This document shows, in pieces, positions 15,128-22,820 of a stretch of 31,036 bases of DNA; within the stretch, counting starts at the first letter, position 1, and each line of letters opens with the position of its first letter. The position numbers and the translations under genes were made by a program. Origin of the DNA: Gemmatimonadota bacterium (GTDB taxonomy: Bacteria > Latescibacterota > UBA2968 > UBA8231). The stretch covers positions 1 to 31,036 of the forward strand of contig JAPPEF010000388.1 in assembly GCA_028875335.1 (NCBI GenBank), written 5' to 3'. The notes beneath the pieces are model-generated. The model made no database searches. It had not been told where the DNA came from and saw only the letters and a list, made by a program, of their open reading frames with translations.

Positions 15128-15352
15128 AAAAGATTTGCTCCTTTTTGCAGTGGCGCGATTAGCCACTGATTCTAAACAATTAGCTGACTCAACACGTCGA
15201 TCCTAGTGAATAGAGCGCATTCGCACGGTGGTTGTCAATCCGCACTGCATGGGCAGTGGCGCGTTGTCCTCTGCCCAAGACTGGATTGACGCCTGCACAA
15301 GACCTATACTTTCTCGCCGTCCTAACGATCACTCATCGAACTGGAGGATTCC

Positions 15353-16900
15353 ATGACTGCCGCGCCCGATTATACATCAAAGGTTCCCTACTACACCTTC
15401 CCCGACACCTTGGCTGAACAAGAGAAGGCGCTGGCCACCAACCCGCTGATGCTGCGCATGCTCGAAGCGCGCCGCTCGTACGCCGGCGATCCACACCGCC
15501 CCATCTACCACTACATCAACCCCGAAGCCAATCTCAACGACCCCAATGGACTGTGCTTCTGGCAGGGCCGCTACCATCTCTTCTACCAAGCCTATCCACC
15601 GGAGGATACCCGCCAGCACTGGGGCCACGCCATCAGCGACGATCTCGTCCACTGGCGCGACCTGCCGTACTGCATTTATCCGAACCCGGAGCGCTGCTGT
15701 TTTTCGGGTGCTGCGCTAGTCGAGGAAGACCGCGTCATTGCCATGTATCACGGCACTGAGGTCGGCAACATGGTCGCCACTTCTTCGGATCCGCTGTTGC
15801 TCAACTGGGAAAAGGTCGCCAACAAGGCCGTGATCCCCATTCGCGCCGACGCGCCCTACCGAGTCTTCGATCCCTGCATCTGGAAGCAGGGCGACGCGTA
15901 CTACTCGCTGTCGGCGGGCACCAAACCCGAAGGCCCGGCCGGCAAGCCCGTGCGCGCCAACTTCCTCTTCAGGTCGAGCGATCTCGAACACTGGGAGTAC
16001 CTCCATCCCTTCGCGGAGGACGACGGGTACACGCTAGTCGGCGACGACGGGGCCTGTCCCTATTTCTGGCCGATCGGCGACCGCCACATCCTCCTTTTCT
16101 TCAGCCATAGAAGCGGTGGTCAGTACCTGCTCGGCGACTACGACACCGAGCGCGACAAGTTCGTCGTGACCTACGGGGCCAAATTCAACTTTGGCGCGGC
16201 CTCGCCCTCGGGCGTCCACGCCCCTTCGGCGACTCCCGACGGCCAAGGCGGCGTCTTGGTCATCTTCAACATGAACCCCGGCAAACCGACCAAGAACTGG
16301 AACCAGATTATGACTCTACCCCGTCGGCTGACCGTGGTTGGCGACGACTTGGCCATGGAGCCGGTCGGCGACCTTGAGTCGCTCAGGCGGGACCGCCAGC
16401 GCGTCGGCAAAACCACGCTTCCCGCCAACGAAGAACTCGTCCTTGATTCAATTAGAGGTAACGCCATGGAAATCGTCGCTGAAATCGATCCCCAAGACGC
16501 GCCCATGGTCGAACTCAACGTCCTGCGCGCTTCCGGCAAGAAGGAGTACACGCGCATTGCCTTTTTCAAAAATCGGGGCTTCAGAGACCGCGTCTTTGGC
16601 AGCGACCACCACCAGAGTCTGATCTCGCTCGACACCTCGTATTCTTCTGTCGCGCCCGACGTGCTCTCCCGCGCTCCGGAGACCGCCCCGGTCATACTCA
16701 CTCCGGGCGAGACGCTCAAGCTGCGGGTTTTCGTCGATAAGAGCGTCGTCGAAGTCTTTGCCAACGGCCAGCAATGCGTGGCCGCGCGGGTCTATCCCGA
16801 CCGCGCTGACAGTGTCGGAGTCTCGCTGCGCGCGCAGGGCCAGAGCGCCGAACTGCTCTCGCTCGACGCCTATCAGATGCAGGACATCTACGCGGAATAG
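15353..16900 (+). CDS. GH32-like five-bladed propeller protein with altered catalytic motifs
   Basis: 515 residues, the usual length for GH32 (fructan/sucrose hydrolases): a five-bladed propeller then a beta-sandwich ending with VFVDKSVVEVFANG. The nucleophile motif NDPNG is intact (D63). The RDP motif reads FDP (172-174) and the acid/base ECP motif reads ACP (A234 in place of Glu). With the acid/base Glu missing, ordinary invertase-type hydrolysis is doubtful; it may bind sugar, use another residue, or act on activated substrates. No signal peptide, so probably cytoplasmic. It heads a plus-strand run with a PhyH-like enzyme (13 bp), an SDR and a DUF6785 membrane protein. Confidence 0.85.
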   Translation: MTAAPDYTSKVPYYTFPDTLAEQEKALATNPLMLRMLEARRSYAGDPHRPIYHYINPEANLNDPNGLCFWQGRYHLFYQAYPPEDTRQHWGHAISDDLVHWRDLPYCIYPNPERCCFSGAALVEEDRVIAMYHGTEVGNMVATSSDPLLLNWEKVANKAVIPIRADAPYRVFDPCIWKQGDAYYSLSAGTKPEGPAGKPVRANFLFRSSDLEHWEYLHPFAEDDGYTLVGDDGACPYFWPIGDRHILLFFSHRSGGQYLLGDYDTERDKFVVTYGAKFNFGAASPSGVHAPSATPDGQGGVLVIFNMNPGKPTKNWNQIMTLPRRLTVVGDDLAMEPVGDLESLRRDRQRVGKTTLPANEELVLDSIRGNAMEIVAEIDPQDAPMVELNVLRASGKKEYTRIAFFKNRGFRDRVFGSDHHQSLISLDTSYSSVAPDVLSRAPETAPVILTPGETLKLRVFVDKSVVEVFANGQQCVAARVYPDRADSVGVSLRAQGQSAELLSLDAYQMQDIYAE

Positions 16901-16913
16901 AAAGGAGCACGCC

Positions 16914-17648
16914 ATGACCGAGGAAGAAAAATTTGTCTTCGACTTAGAGGGCTATCTGGTCATCAAAGACGTCCTCAGCCCGCAGGAACTGGATGATCTC
17001 AACGCGCTGATGGACCGGTACATCAACGGCTGGGACAATCACCCCCGCAATGATCTGAACAAGGTCAGTAGCTGGGGTCAGGCTACCAAAAACCTGATCG
17101 ACCACCCCAAAATCTTGCCCTACTTGGTCGAACTCATTGGCCCCAAGGTCCGCATTGATCACGACTACGCCATTATCATGGACCGCGGCGATACCCGTGG
17201 CGGTCTTCACGGCGGCCCCAGCCAAGATACCGACCACTGGTTCAGTTACCGCGACGGCCAGATGCGCAACGGCCTGAGCGTGGTGACCTTTTTTCTCGCC
17301 GATGCCAATGAGGGCGATGGCGGCTTTGCCTGTGTGCCGGGCAGTCACAAGACCAATTACCCCCGCAACCTGCCCCAAGACGTCAGGCACTTTGAGCGCG
17401 ACGCGCATTACGTGGTTCAACCGACGGCCAAGGCCGGGGATGCGTTGTTCTTTACCGAGGCTCTCATCCACGGTACCATGCCGTGGCGCGCCGAGCACCA
17501 GCGCCGCACGTTGCTCTACAAATACAGTCCCGGGTACTCGACGTGGGCCAAGGAGTTTTACAACCTCGAAGAGTACGGCGAGCTAACCGAACGCCAAAAG
17601 CGCATCATGGCTACCCCCTCGATTCACGAACATCCCGAGATCGTTTAA
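16914..17648 (+). CDS. PhyH-like dioxygenase-fold protein with altered iron motif (HGG)
   Basis: 244-residue PhyH-family protein. Start ATG 16914 follows AAAGGAG; the longer in-frame extension overlaps the GH32-like gene and is rejected. It has GDGGFACVPGSHKTNYP (134-150), the distal His in LIHGTMPW (H186) and the likely 2-oxoglutarate Arg in QRRTLLYKYSPG (about R198). The usual HxD position reads GLHGGPSQ (H99, G100, G101), so the carboxylate ligand is Gly. The protein resembles a subfamily common in environmental genomes whose chemistry is, to my knowledge, unestablished. Its position between a GH32-like protein and an SDR suggests a sugar-derived or glycosylated substrate, but this is inference. 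Confidence 0.85.
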   Translation: MTEEEKFVFDLEGYLVIKDVLSPQELDDLNALMDRYINGWDNHPRNDLNKVSSWGQATKNLIDHPKILPYLVELIGPKVRIDHDYAIIMDRGDTRGGLHGGPSQDTDHWFSYRDGQMRNGLSVVTFFLADANEGDGGFACVPGSHKTNYPRNLPQDVRHFERDAHYVVQPTAKAGDALFFTEALIHGTMPWRAEHQRRTLLYKYSPGYSTWAKEFYNLEEYGELTERQKRIMATPSIHEHPEIV

Positions 17649-17663
17649 CGCAAGGAGTACAAC

Positions 17664-18449
17664 ATGTCCGATCCATATTTGCTAAGTGGAAAGAAAGCTT
17701 TTGTCACCGGCGGCAAGCGCCGCATTGGCCGCGGCATTGCCTTGGCTTTAGCCGAGGCTGGCTGCGACGTGGGAATCAACGACCTGCACGAGGACGACGA
17801 TGCCGGCAAAACCTTGGACCTGATCCGCGCTATGGGCCGCGAGGCCGAGTTTTTTCAAGGCGACATTTCCGCTAGCGACCAGGTCGAGGCTATGTTCGCG
17901 GCCTTTCTCGAACGGTTTGGCCGCATTGACATCTTGGTCAACAATCCCTACGGCGGCACAGGCGAGCCCTTCCTCGAACTCAGCGAGGAGAATTGGGACC
18001 AAAATCTCGACGTGGGCCTCAAGGGCTTTTTCCTGTGCTCGCAGCAAGCGGCGCGCGCCATGGTGGCGCAGGGCGGAGGTGGAGCCATCGTCAGCACCTC
18101 CTCGGTGCACGGGCGGCGGGCGTGGAAGAACGATACGGCGTACGGGGCTGCCAAAGCTGGCGTCTTGCGCCTGACCGAAAGCATGGCCGTTGACTTGGGC
18201 GAACACGGAATCCGCTGCAACGCCATCATGCCCGGATACATGGACACCGATCGCGTCTTCAACGAACCGCCTCCAGCATTGGGCGTTCTCAATAAACGGC
18301 TCCACAACATAGTTCCCCTGCGTCGTCCGGGAACCCCCGAAGACATTGGCCGGGCCGTGGTCTTCCTCTGCTCGCCGGCCGCCGGCTGCATTACCGGGGC
18401 GTCTTTGCCGGTGGATGGGGGACTTTTGGCTGCCTCGGCTGCTGAGTAG
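17664..18449 (+). CDS. Short-chain dehydrogenase/reductase (canonical)
   Basis: NAD(P)-dependent oxidoreductase, 261 residues. Cofactor loop TGGKRRIG (15-22), strand-2 acid IND (38-40, suggesting NAD preference), GDI (66-68), VNNPYGG (92-98) in place of NNAG, catalytic STSSVHG (S146/S147) and AYGAAK (Y160, K164), and the C-terminal SLPVDGG. All classical SDR catalytic residues are present. Start ATG 17664 has AAGGAG; it lies 15 bp after the PhyH-like gene. Likely oxidises or reduces an alcohol/ketone group on the same metabolite as its operon partners. Confidence 0.92.
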   Translation: MSDPYLLSGKKAFVTGGKRRIGRGIALALAEAGCDVGINDLHEDDDAGKTLDLIRAMGREAEFFQGDISASDQVEAMFAAFLERFGRIDILVNNPYGGTGEPFLELSEENWDQNLDVGLKGFFLCSQQAARAMVAQGGGGAIVSTSSVHGRRAWKNDTAYGAAKAGVLRLTESMAVDLGEHGIRCNAIMPGYMDTDRVFNEPPPALGVLNKRLHNIVPLRRPGTPEDIGRAVVFLCSPAAGCITGASLPVDGGLLAASAAE

Positions 18450-18478
18450 GGTAATCGACGGAACTCGTCGGCCCACAC

Positions 18479-20398
18479 ATGCCCAAATCGCTTTTCAGCA
18501 TTAGGGGATTGCTAATCGGGATAGCCCTTTCCCTAGCGGTGGGTCTGCTCGCGCCGTATGGGGTCGTGTTCAATTACTACTGGGTCGGCTTCAATCCTTC
18601 TTCGCCGGGTGCGCTCTTTCTCTTTTTTGTCCTGACCTTTGCCGTCAATGGATTTGTGGCTCTGCTCGGCCGCCATTTCGCCCTGGCCAAAGCCGATCTG
18701 GTGCTGATTTACTGCATGTTGATGATGGCGGTCACGGTGCCGACTTGGGGCCTTATGTTCTTCCTCATTGGCACCATCGTCTATCCCTTCTACTACGCCA
18801 CCCCGGAAAACGACTACGCCGAGCTGTTCTACGACTTTATCCCTTCGTGGATTGCGCCGCAGGACTTCGAGGCGATCAAGAATTACTACGAGGGCCTACC
18901 GAAGGGTGAGTCCATCCCGTGGGGCGTCTGGGTGGAACCGATGGCCTACTGGCTGGCGTTGATCGTGGCCATGAGCTTCATGTTGATCTGCATGAGCGCC
19001 ATCCTCCACCGCCAGTGGTCGGAGCACGAGCGGCTGACCTATCCGATGGTTCAGCTGCCGCAGAATATGATTGAGAAGGATGCCCAGATGCGCGTGGCTC
19101 CTTTCTTTAAGGATCAGCGGATGTGGCTGGGGTTTGCCGTGCCCTGCATCCTGCTCAGTCTCAACGCCCTCAACCACTACTTCCCAATCGTGCCTGTATA
19201 CCGCCCCAGTGGCAGTTTTTCTTTCTTCAACCATACCTTGCACTTGCCGGTTGCACTCAACTTGGCTTGGGTCGGCTTCTTCTACTTGGTCAATCTCGAG
19301 ATCACGTTTAGCATCTGGTTCTTCTACGTGTTCTCCAAGGTGGAGGAAGGGGTCTTCAAGACGCTCGGCATTGCCAGCACCGAGCGCTTGAGCGCGTACG
19401 AGTACTCGCAGCCGGCCGACCTGACCCATCAAGCTACCGGCGCGGTCATTGTGTTGGTGCTCTTTGGCCTGTGGACTGCCCGCCCTCATCTCAAAGAGGT
19501 CTGGCGCAAACTCTGGGACCCGCGCGGTGGCGTCGATGACAGCGAGGAGGTACTCCGCTATCGCACGGCCGTTGTCGGCTTTTTGGGCAGCCTGCTCTTC
19601 GTCGCCGTGTGGCTCTGGCGTTCGGGGGTGCCGATTGCGGTGCTTCCGGTTCTACTCATCGTCAGCTTGCTGTTCTTCATCTTGGTCGCGCGCGTGGTGG
19701 CTACCGGCGGCGTGGCCACCGCCCGCAGCCCCATTGTCCCGGCGTACTTTATCATTTCGGGTTTAGGCACTTCAGTCCTCGGGGCCAAGGGCTTGGTCGC
19801 CCTCAATTTCACCTTTATCTGGCAGGGCGAATCGCGCACTTCGCCGATGGTCGCGTGCGCCAATGGCCTCAAACTCGCCGAGTTGATTCCCGGCCCCAAG
19901 ACGCGACTGTTTTGGGGCCTGATGCTGGCTCTGGTGTGCAGCCTTTTGGCCGCGGCTTACATGACCTTGAAGCTGGCTTATACCCATGGAGCGGTTAATC
20001 TGTCGCTGATCAATTGGGCTGGTGCCCACGGCTGGCCTTATATCGGCCCGACCATTCTCAACATGCCCGAGGCCGATATGCGCGGCTGGCTCTTCAAGGG
20101 GATCGGCGCGGCCGTGGAGGGCTTTCTAATGTGGGCGCAGCACCGGTGGTTTTGGTGGCCCTTTCACCCGATCGGCTTTGCCATTGCCGTGGGCTGGCTG
20201 ACGAGTCAGATATGGTTCTCGGCGCTGATCGCTTGGCTGTTGAAGCTGGTCATCCTGCGCTTTGGCGGCGTGCGCTTGTTTCAGAACGCCAAGCCGTTCT
20301 TCTTGGGGTTGATTTTGGGCGAGGTGTCCGTGTCGGGAGTATGGGGTGCGATCTATGCGCTGACTGCGGAAAAGGGGCGCTGGCTGACGAATATGTAG
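18479..20398 (+). CDS. DUF6785-like polytopic membrane protein
   Basis: 639 residues with roughly a dozen hydrophobic segments, for example around residues 8-30, 40-60, 73-102, 160-184, 218-237, 260-285, 325-340, 364-408, 415-440 and 480-500. The signature WSEHERLTYPMVQLP after the fourth helix, and the C-terminal FKGIGAAVEGFLMWAQHRW region match what I recall as the DUF6785/DUF6784 architecture, distantly reminiscent of oligopeptide-type transporters. Biochemical function is unestablished. It is 29 bp after the SDR and probably the last gene of the GH32-PhyH-SDR operon, making it a candidate importer for the pathway's substrate. No strong SD precedes ATG 18479. Confidence 0.8.
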   Translation: MPKSLFSIRGLLIGIALSLAVGLLAPYGVVFNYYWVGFNPSSPGALFLFFVLTFAVNGFVALLGRHFALAKADLVLIYCMLMMAVTVPTWGLMFFLIGTIVYPFYYATPENDYAELFYDFIPSWIAPQDFEAIKNYYEGLPKGESIPWGVWVEPMAYWLALIVAMSFMLICMSAILHRQWSEHERLTYPMVQLPQNMIEKDAQMRVAPFFKDQRMWLGFAVPCILLSLNALNHYFPIVPVYRPSGSFSFFNHTLHLPVALNLAWVGFFYLVNLEITFSIWFFYVFSKVEEGVFKTLGIASTERLSAYEYSQPADLTHQATGAVIVLVLFGLWTARPHLKEVWRKLWDPRGGVDDSEEVLRYRTAVVGFLGSLLFVAVWLWRSGVPIAVLPVLLIVSLLFFILVARVVATGGVATARSPIVPAYFIISGLGTSVLGAKGLVALNFTFIWQGESRTSPMVACANGLKLAELIPGPKTRLFWGLMLALVCSLLAAAYMTLKLAYTHGAVNLSLINWAGAHGWPYIGPTILNMPEADMRGWLFKGIGAAVEGFLMWAQHRWFWWPFHPIGFAIAVGWLTSQIWFSALIAWLLKLVILRFGGVRLFQNAKPFFLGLILGEVSVSGVWGAIYALTAEKGRWLTNM

Positions 20399-20823
20399 CG
20401 AATGGACTCTACTATATTAGATGCTTCGACTTCGCTCAGCATGACTGGTCGGTGAACTTACGTCAGATTAACTGTTGCAAGATGCGACAATGTTGCAAAT
20501 CAGCCCATCTCGCTAGACTTTTCAATAAACCATTCCACAACCCACATAATTTCAAATAGTTAGCTTCTTCCTCCGCCCCTTCAGTGCTATTTGACTGTTG
20601 CATTATGTGCCATCGTGGAATTTCCCTACCTCCACATCTCTGTCATATAACATCCTTTATAATAAAGGACTTATCTGTTTGGCGACGACTCGGCACAGAT
20701 TGTGCTAAGATTAAGAGATTTTAGGGCTGTCTTTTAGGCTCATCGTAGAGTGCGTGGCATACCTTAGTTTCAAACTCAACCACTACTAGCAAAATTTAAG
20801 ATCGCTCCCGAGGAACCTATGAC
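20399..20823. other. Intergenic region upstream of the GPP34-P450 gene
   Basis: 425 bp without a supportable gene. It contains the half copy of the dispersed repeat (20420-20445) and a perfect 7-bp palindrome TCCTTTA-TAA-TAAAGGA (20653-20669), about 155 bp before the P450 start, a candidate operator. TGTTGCA recurs three times (near 20470, 20490, 20595). No clear sigma-70 promoter was found. The region is AT-richer than its flanks. Confidence 0.5.
20420..20445 (+). repeat. Dispersed palindromic repeat (half copy)
   Basis: 26 bp beginning GATGCTTCGACTTCGC and ending CAGCATGAC, the same as the left arm of the full inverted copy at 12638-12731 apart from a shortened middle. It sits 21 bp after the DUF6785 stop codon. 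Non-coding. Confidence 0.7.
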
Positions 20824-22803
20824 ATGCTGAGATTTCCCGAAGAGATTATTCTGCTTCTCTATAACGAAGCTCGAGGCGATTTCGCGCATAGTCTTGCACC
20901 GCACTCGTTGAACATTGTTCTCGCCGGTGCCGTGTTGATGGATTTGGCCTTGGAAAATCGCATCGATACGGACCCCGAGCATCTCATTTTGGTTGATGCC
21001 ACGCCTCTTGCAGACGACCTGCTCGATCCCATCCTAGCCGACATCGCACAGGATACAGGCGCACGCAACCTAGGGTATTGGGTCGCACAGACGGCCAAGC
21101 AGGGCGACGAAATCCGCGACAAGGCACTTGCGCGGTTGGTCCAACGCGGCATCCTCGAATCTGAGCCCGAGTCCGAAGGGATTTTCTCCCTTTCGCGCTT
21201 GGTGTCGCGCTCCCGCCGCTATCCAATCATTGATGGGCAACGAGTAGAAGAAGTTCGGTTGCGCATTATGCGCGTGTTGTTCACCGATGAAATTCCGGAC
21301 CCGCGCGACATCGTCATTATCTGTCTGGCAGATGCCTGCGGCGTTTTCAAGAATATCCTGTCCCAGTCAGAATTGTCTGAGGTGCAAGACCGGATCGAAT
21401 TGATTGACAAAATGGACCTGATCGGGCAATCGGTCATCAGGGCGATCCGGGCGTATGAGCCTCCTGCCCCTGCCCCTGCCTCTGCCCCGCGCAAGGAGAT
21501 ACCTCAGGCACCGGGGTTGCCGCTTATTGGCAACGCCATCGGCATGAAGCGCGATTTGGGCTCGCTTCTCGTCAAACAATACCGAGACCTAGGGCCAATT
21601 TTTCGCATCAAGGCATTCAATCGCCGCTTCGTCGTCCTCGTAGGTCCCGAGGCGAATGCCTTTGTAAAGCGAGGGGGTAAGTACCTGCGCACGCTTGAAA
21701 CTTGGATAGACTACAATAAAGCTGGGGGAGTCGGACGTAGCATAATCAGCATGGATGGTCCCGATCATATTCGCCTGCGCAAAGAACTGACGAATATGTA
21801 CACACACCACCTCATTGAAGGTCGCGTGGGAGACGCGGTCCACGTTCTGCAACAAGATATCGCCGGATGGCCACAGGACAAGCCGCTGCCGGGCTTATAC
21901 ACCTGGCAGCGCATCGTCTTAGATCAGATCGGTGTACTGGCTCTCAGCAGGCCTGTACACGACTACTTAGACGATATTATGGTTTACTTTCACAGCAAGA
22001 TGAAAACCTATGTCATGCGGCAGCAACCTAGGCTGATGTTATATCGACCACACGTCCGCCGTGCCTTCAAGCGAATGGAAGAACTGGCTCAGCGCATTCT
22101 GGCAGATCACGAACCAGAAAAACGCCGCAACAAGCCACCGGATGCCATTGACCATTTGCTGGAACTGCACCGCAGGGATCCGCAATTTCTTCCCGAGACC
22201 GATTTAGACATGTTGGGACCGCTCTCGGCCGGTCTCGATACCGTGGCAAATATCTGTGCCTTCACGTTCTACGAATTATTGAAGCGACCGGATCTGCGCG
22301 AGCAGGTAATTGCTGAAGCAGACGCCCTCTTTGATCAGGGTATGCCTACCGTGAACGATCTGCGTAAACTCGACGTCATCCACCGCACTGCAATGGAAAT
22401 AATACGCCTCTATCCCCTTGCTCCAGTAATGTCATTGCGCACGGTAGCCAACTCATTTGAATTTGAGGGCTATAAGGTCCCCGCTGGCGAGACCCTTCTT
22501 ATTGGATTCACAGTACCGCACCGGATGCCGGAATATTTCCCCAATCCGGAGCGCTTCGATATAGACCGCTACACCGCAGAACGCGCTGAGCACCGCCAGC
22601 ACGGGGTCTATGTCCCCTTCGGCTTAGGAGCGCATCGGTGCCCAGGCAACAGGCTCGCCGAGGTGCTTATTGCGCTCAACATGGCGACGGTCCTCCGCGA
22701 AGCCGAATTGGTTCTCCATCCGCCCGATTGCGAATTGAAGACCAAACAGAGCTATGCCCTCCTGCCCAACTACAAGTTCCGCCTAGTGCGTAGGCACCGA
22801 TAG
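20824..22803 (+). CDS. GPP34 (GOLPH3-like) domain - cytochrome P450 fusion protein
   Basis: 659 residues in two modules. Residues 1-~205 match the GPP34/GOLPH3 pattern: FPEEIILLLYNEARGDF, VLAGAVLMDLALENRIDTD, DLLDPILADIA, ALARLVQRGILE, and RRYPIIDGQRVEEVRLRI; eukaryotic GOLPH3 binds phosphatidylinositol-4-phosphate at membranes. A Pro/Ala linker (212-222, EPPAPAPASAP) leads to a complete P450: I-helix SAGLDTVANI (468-477), ExxR in MEIIRLYP (E525, R528), NPERFDIDRY, and heme loop FGLGAHRCPGNRLAE with the thiolate Cys606. It has no transmembrane anchor, so GPP34 may tether the oxygenase to membrane lipids (inference). Start is ATG 20824; a GAGGAA lies near 20810. It is followed 17 bp later by a sulfotransferase. 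No redox partner is encoded in the window. Confidence 0.9.
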   Translation: MLRFPEEIILLLYNEARGDFAHSLAPHSLNIVLAGAVLMDLALENRIDTDPEHLILVDATPLADDLLDPILADIAQDTGARNLGYWVAQTAKQGDEIRDKALARLVQRGILESEPESEGIFSLSRLVSRSRRYPIIDGQRVEEVRLRIMRVLFTDEIPDPRDIVIICLADACGVFKNILSQSELSEVQDRIELIDKMDLIGQSVIRAIRAYEPPAPAPASAPRKEIPQAPGLPLIGNAIGMKRDLGSLLVKQYRDLGPIFRIKAFNRRFVVLVGPEANAFVKRGGKYLRTLETWIDYNKAGGVGRSIISMDGPDHIRLRKELTNMYTHHLIEGRVGDAVHVLQQDIAGWPQDKPLPGLYTWQRIVLDQIGVLALSRPVHDYLDDIMVYFHSKMKTYVMRQQPRLMLYRPHVRRAFKRMEELAQRILADHEPEKRRNKPPDAIDHLLELHRRDPQFLPETDLDMLGPLSAGLDTVANICAFTFYELLKRPDLREQVIAEADALFDQGMPTVNDLRKLDVIHRTAMEIIRLYPLAPVMSLRTVANSFEFEGYKVPAGETLLIGFTVPHRMPEYFPNPERFDIDRYTAERAEHRQHGVYVPFGLGAHRCPGNRLAEVLIALNMATVLREAELVLHPPDCELKTKQSYALLPNYKFRLVRRHR

Positions 22804-22820
22804 CGAAATGGAGTGTCAAA

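Noticed and set aside
15286..15310. Promoter for the GH32 operon: TTGACG and TATACT
   Set aside because: Both hexamers are good but only 13 bp apart, too short for sigma-70; no other pair was convincing.
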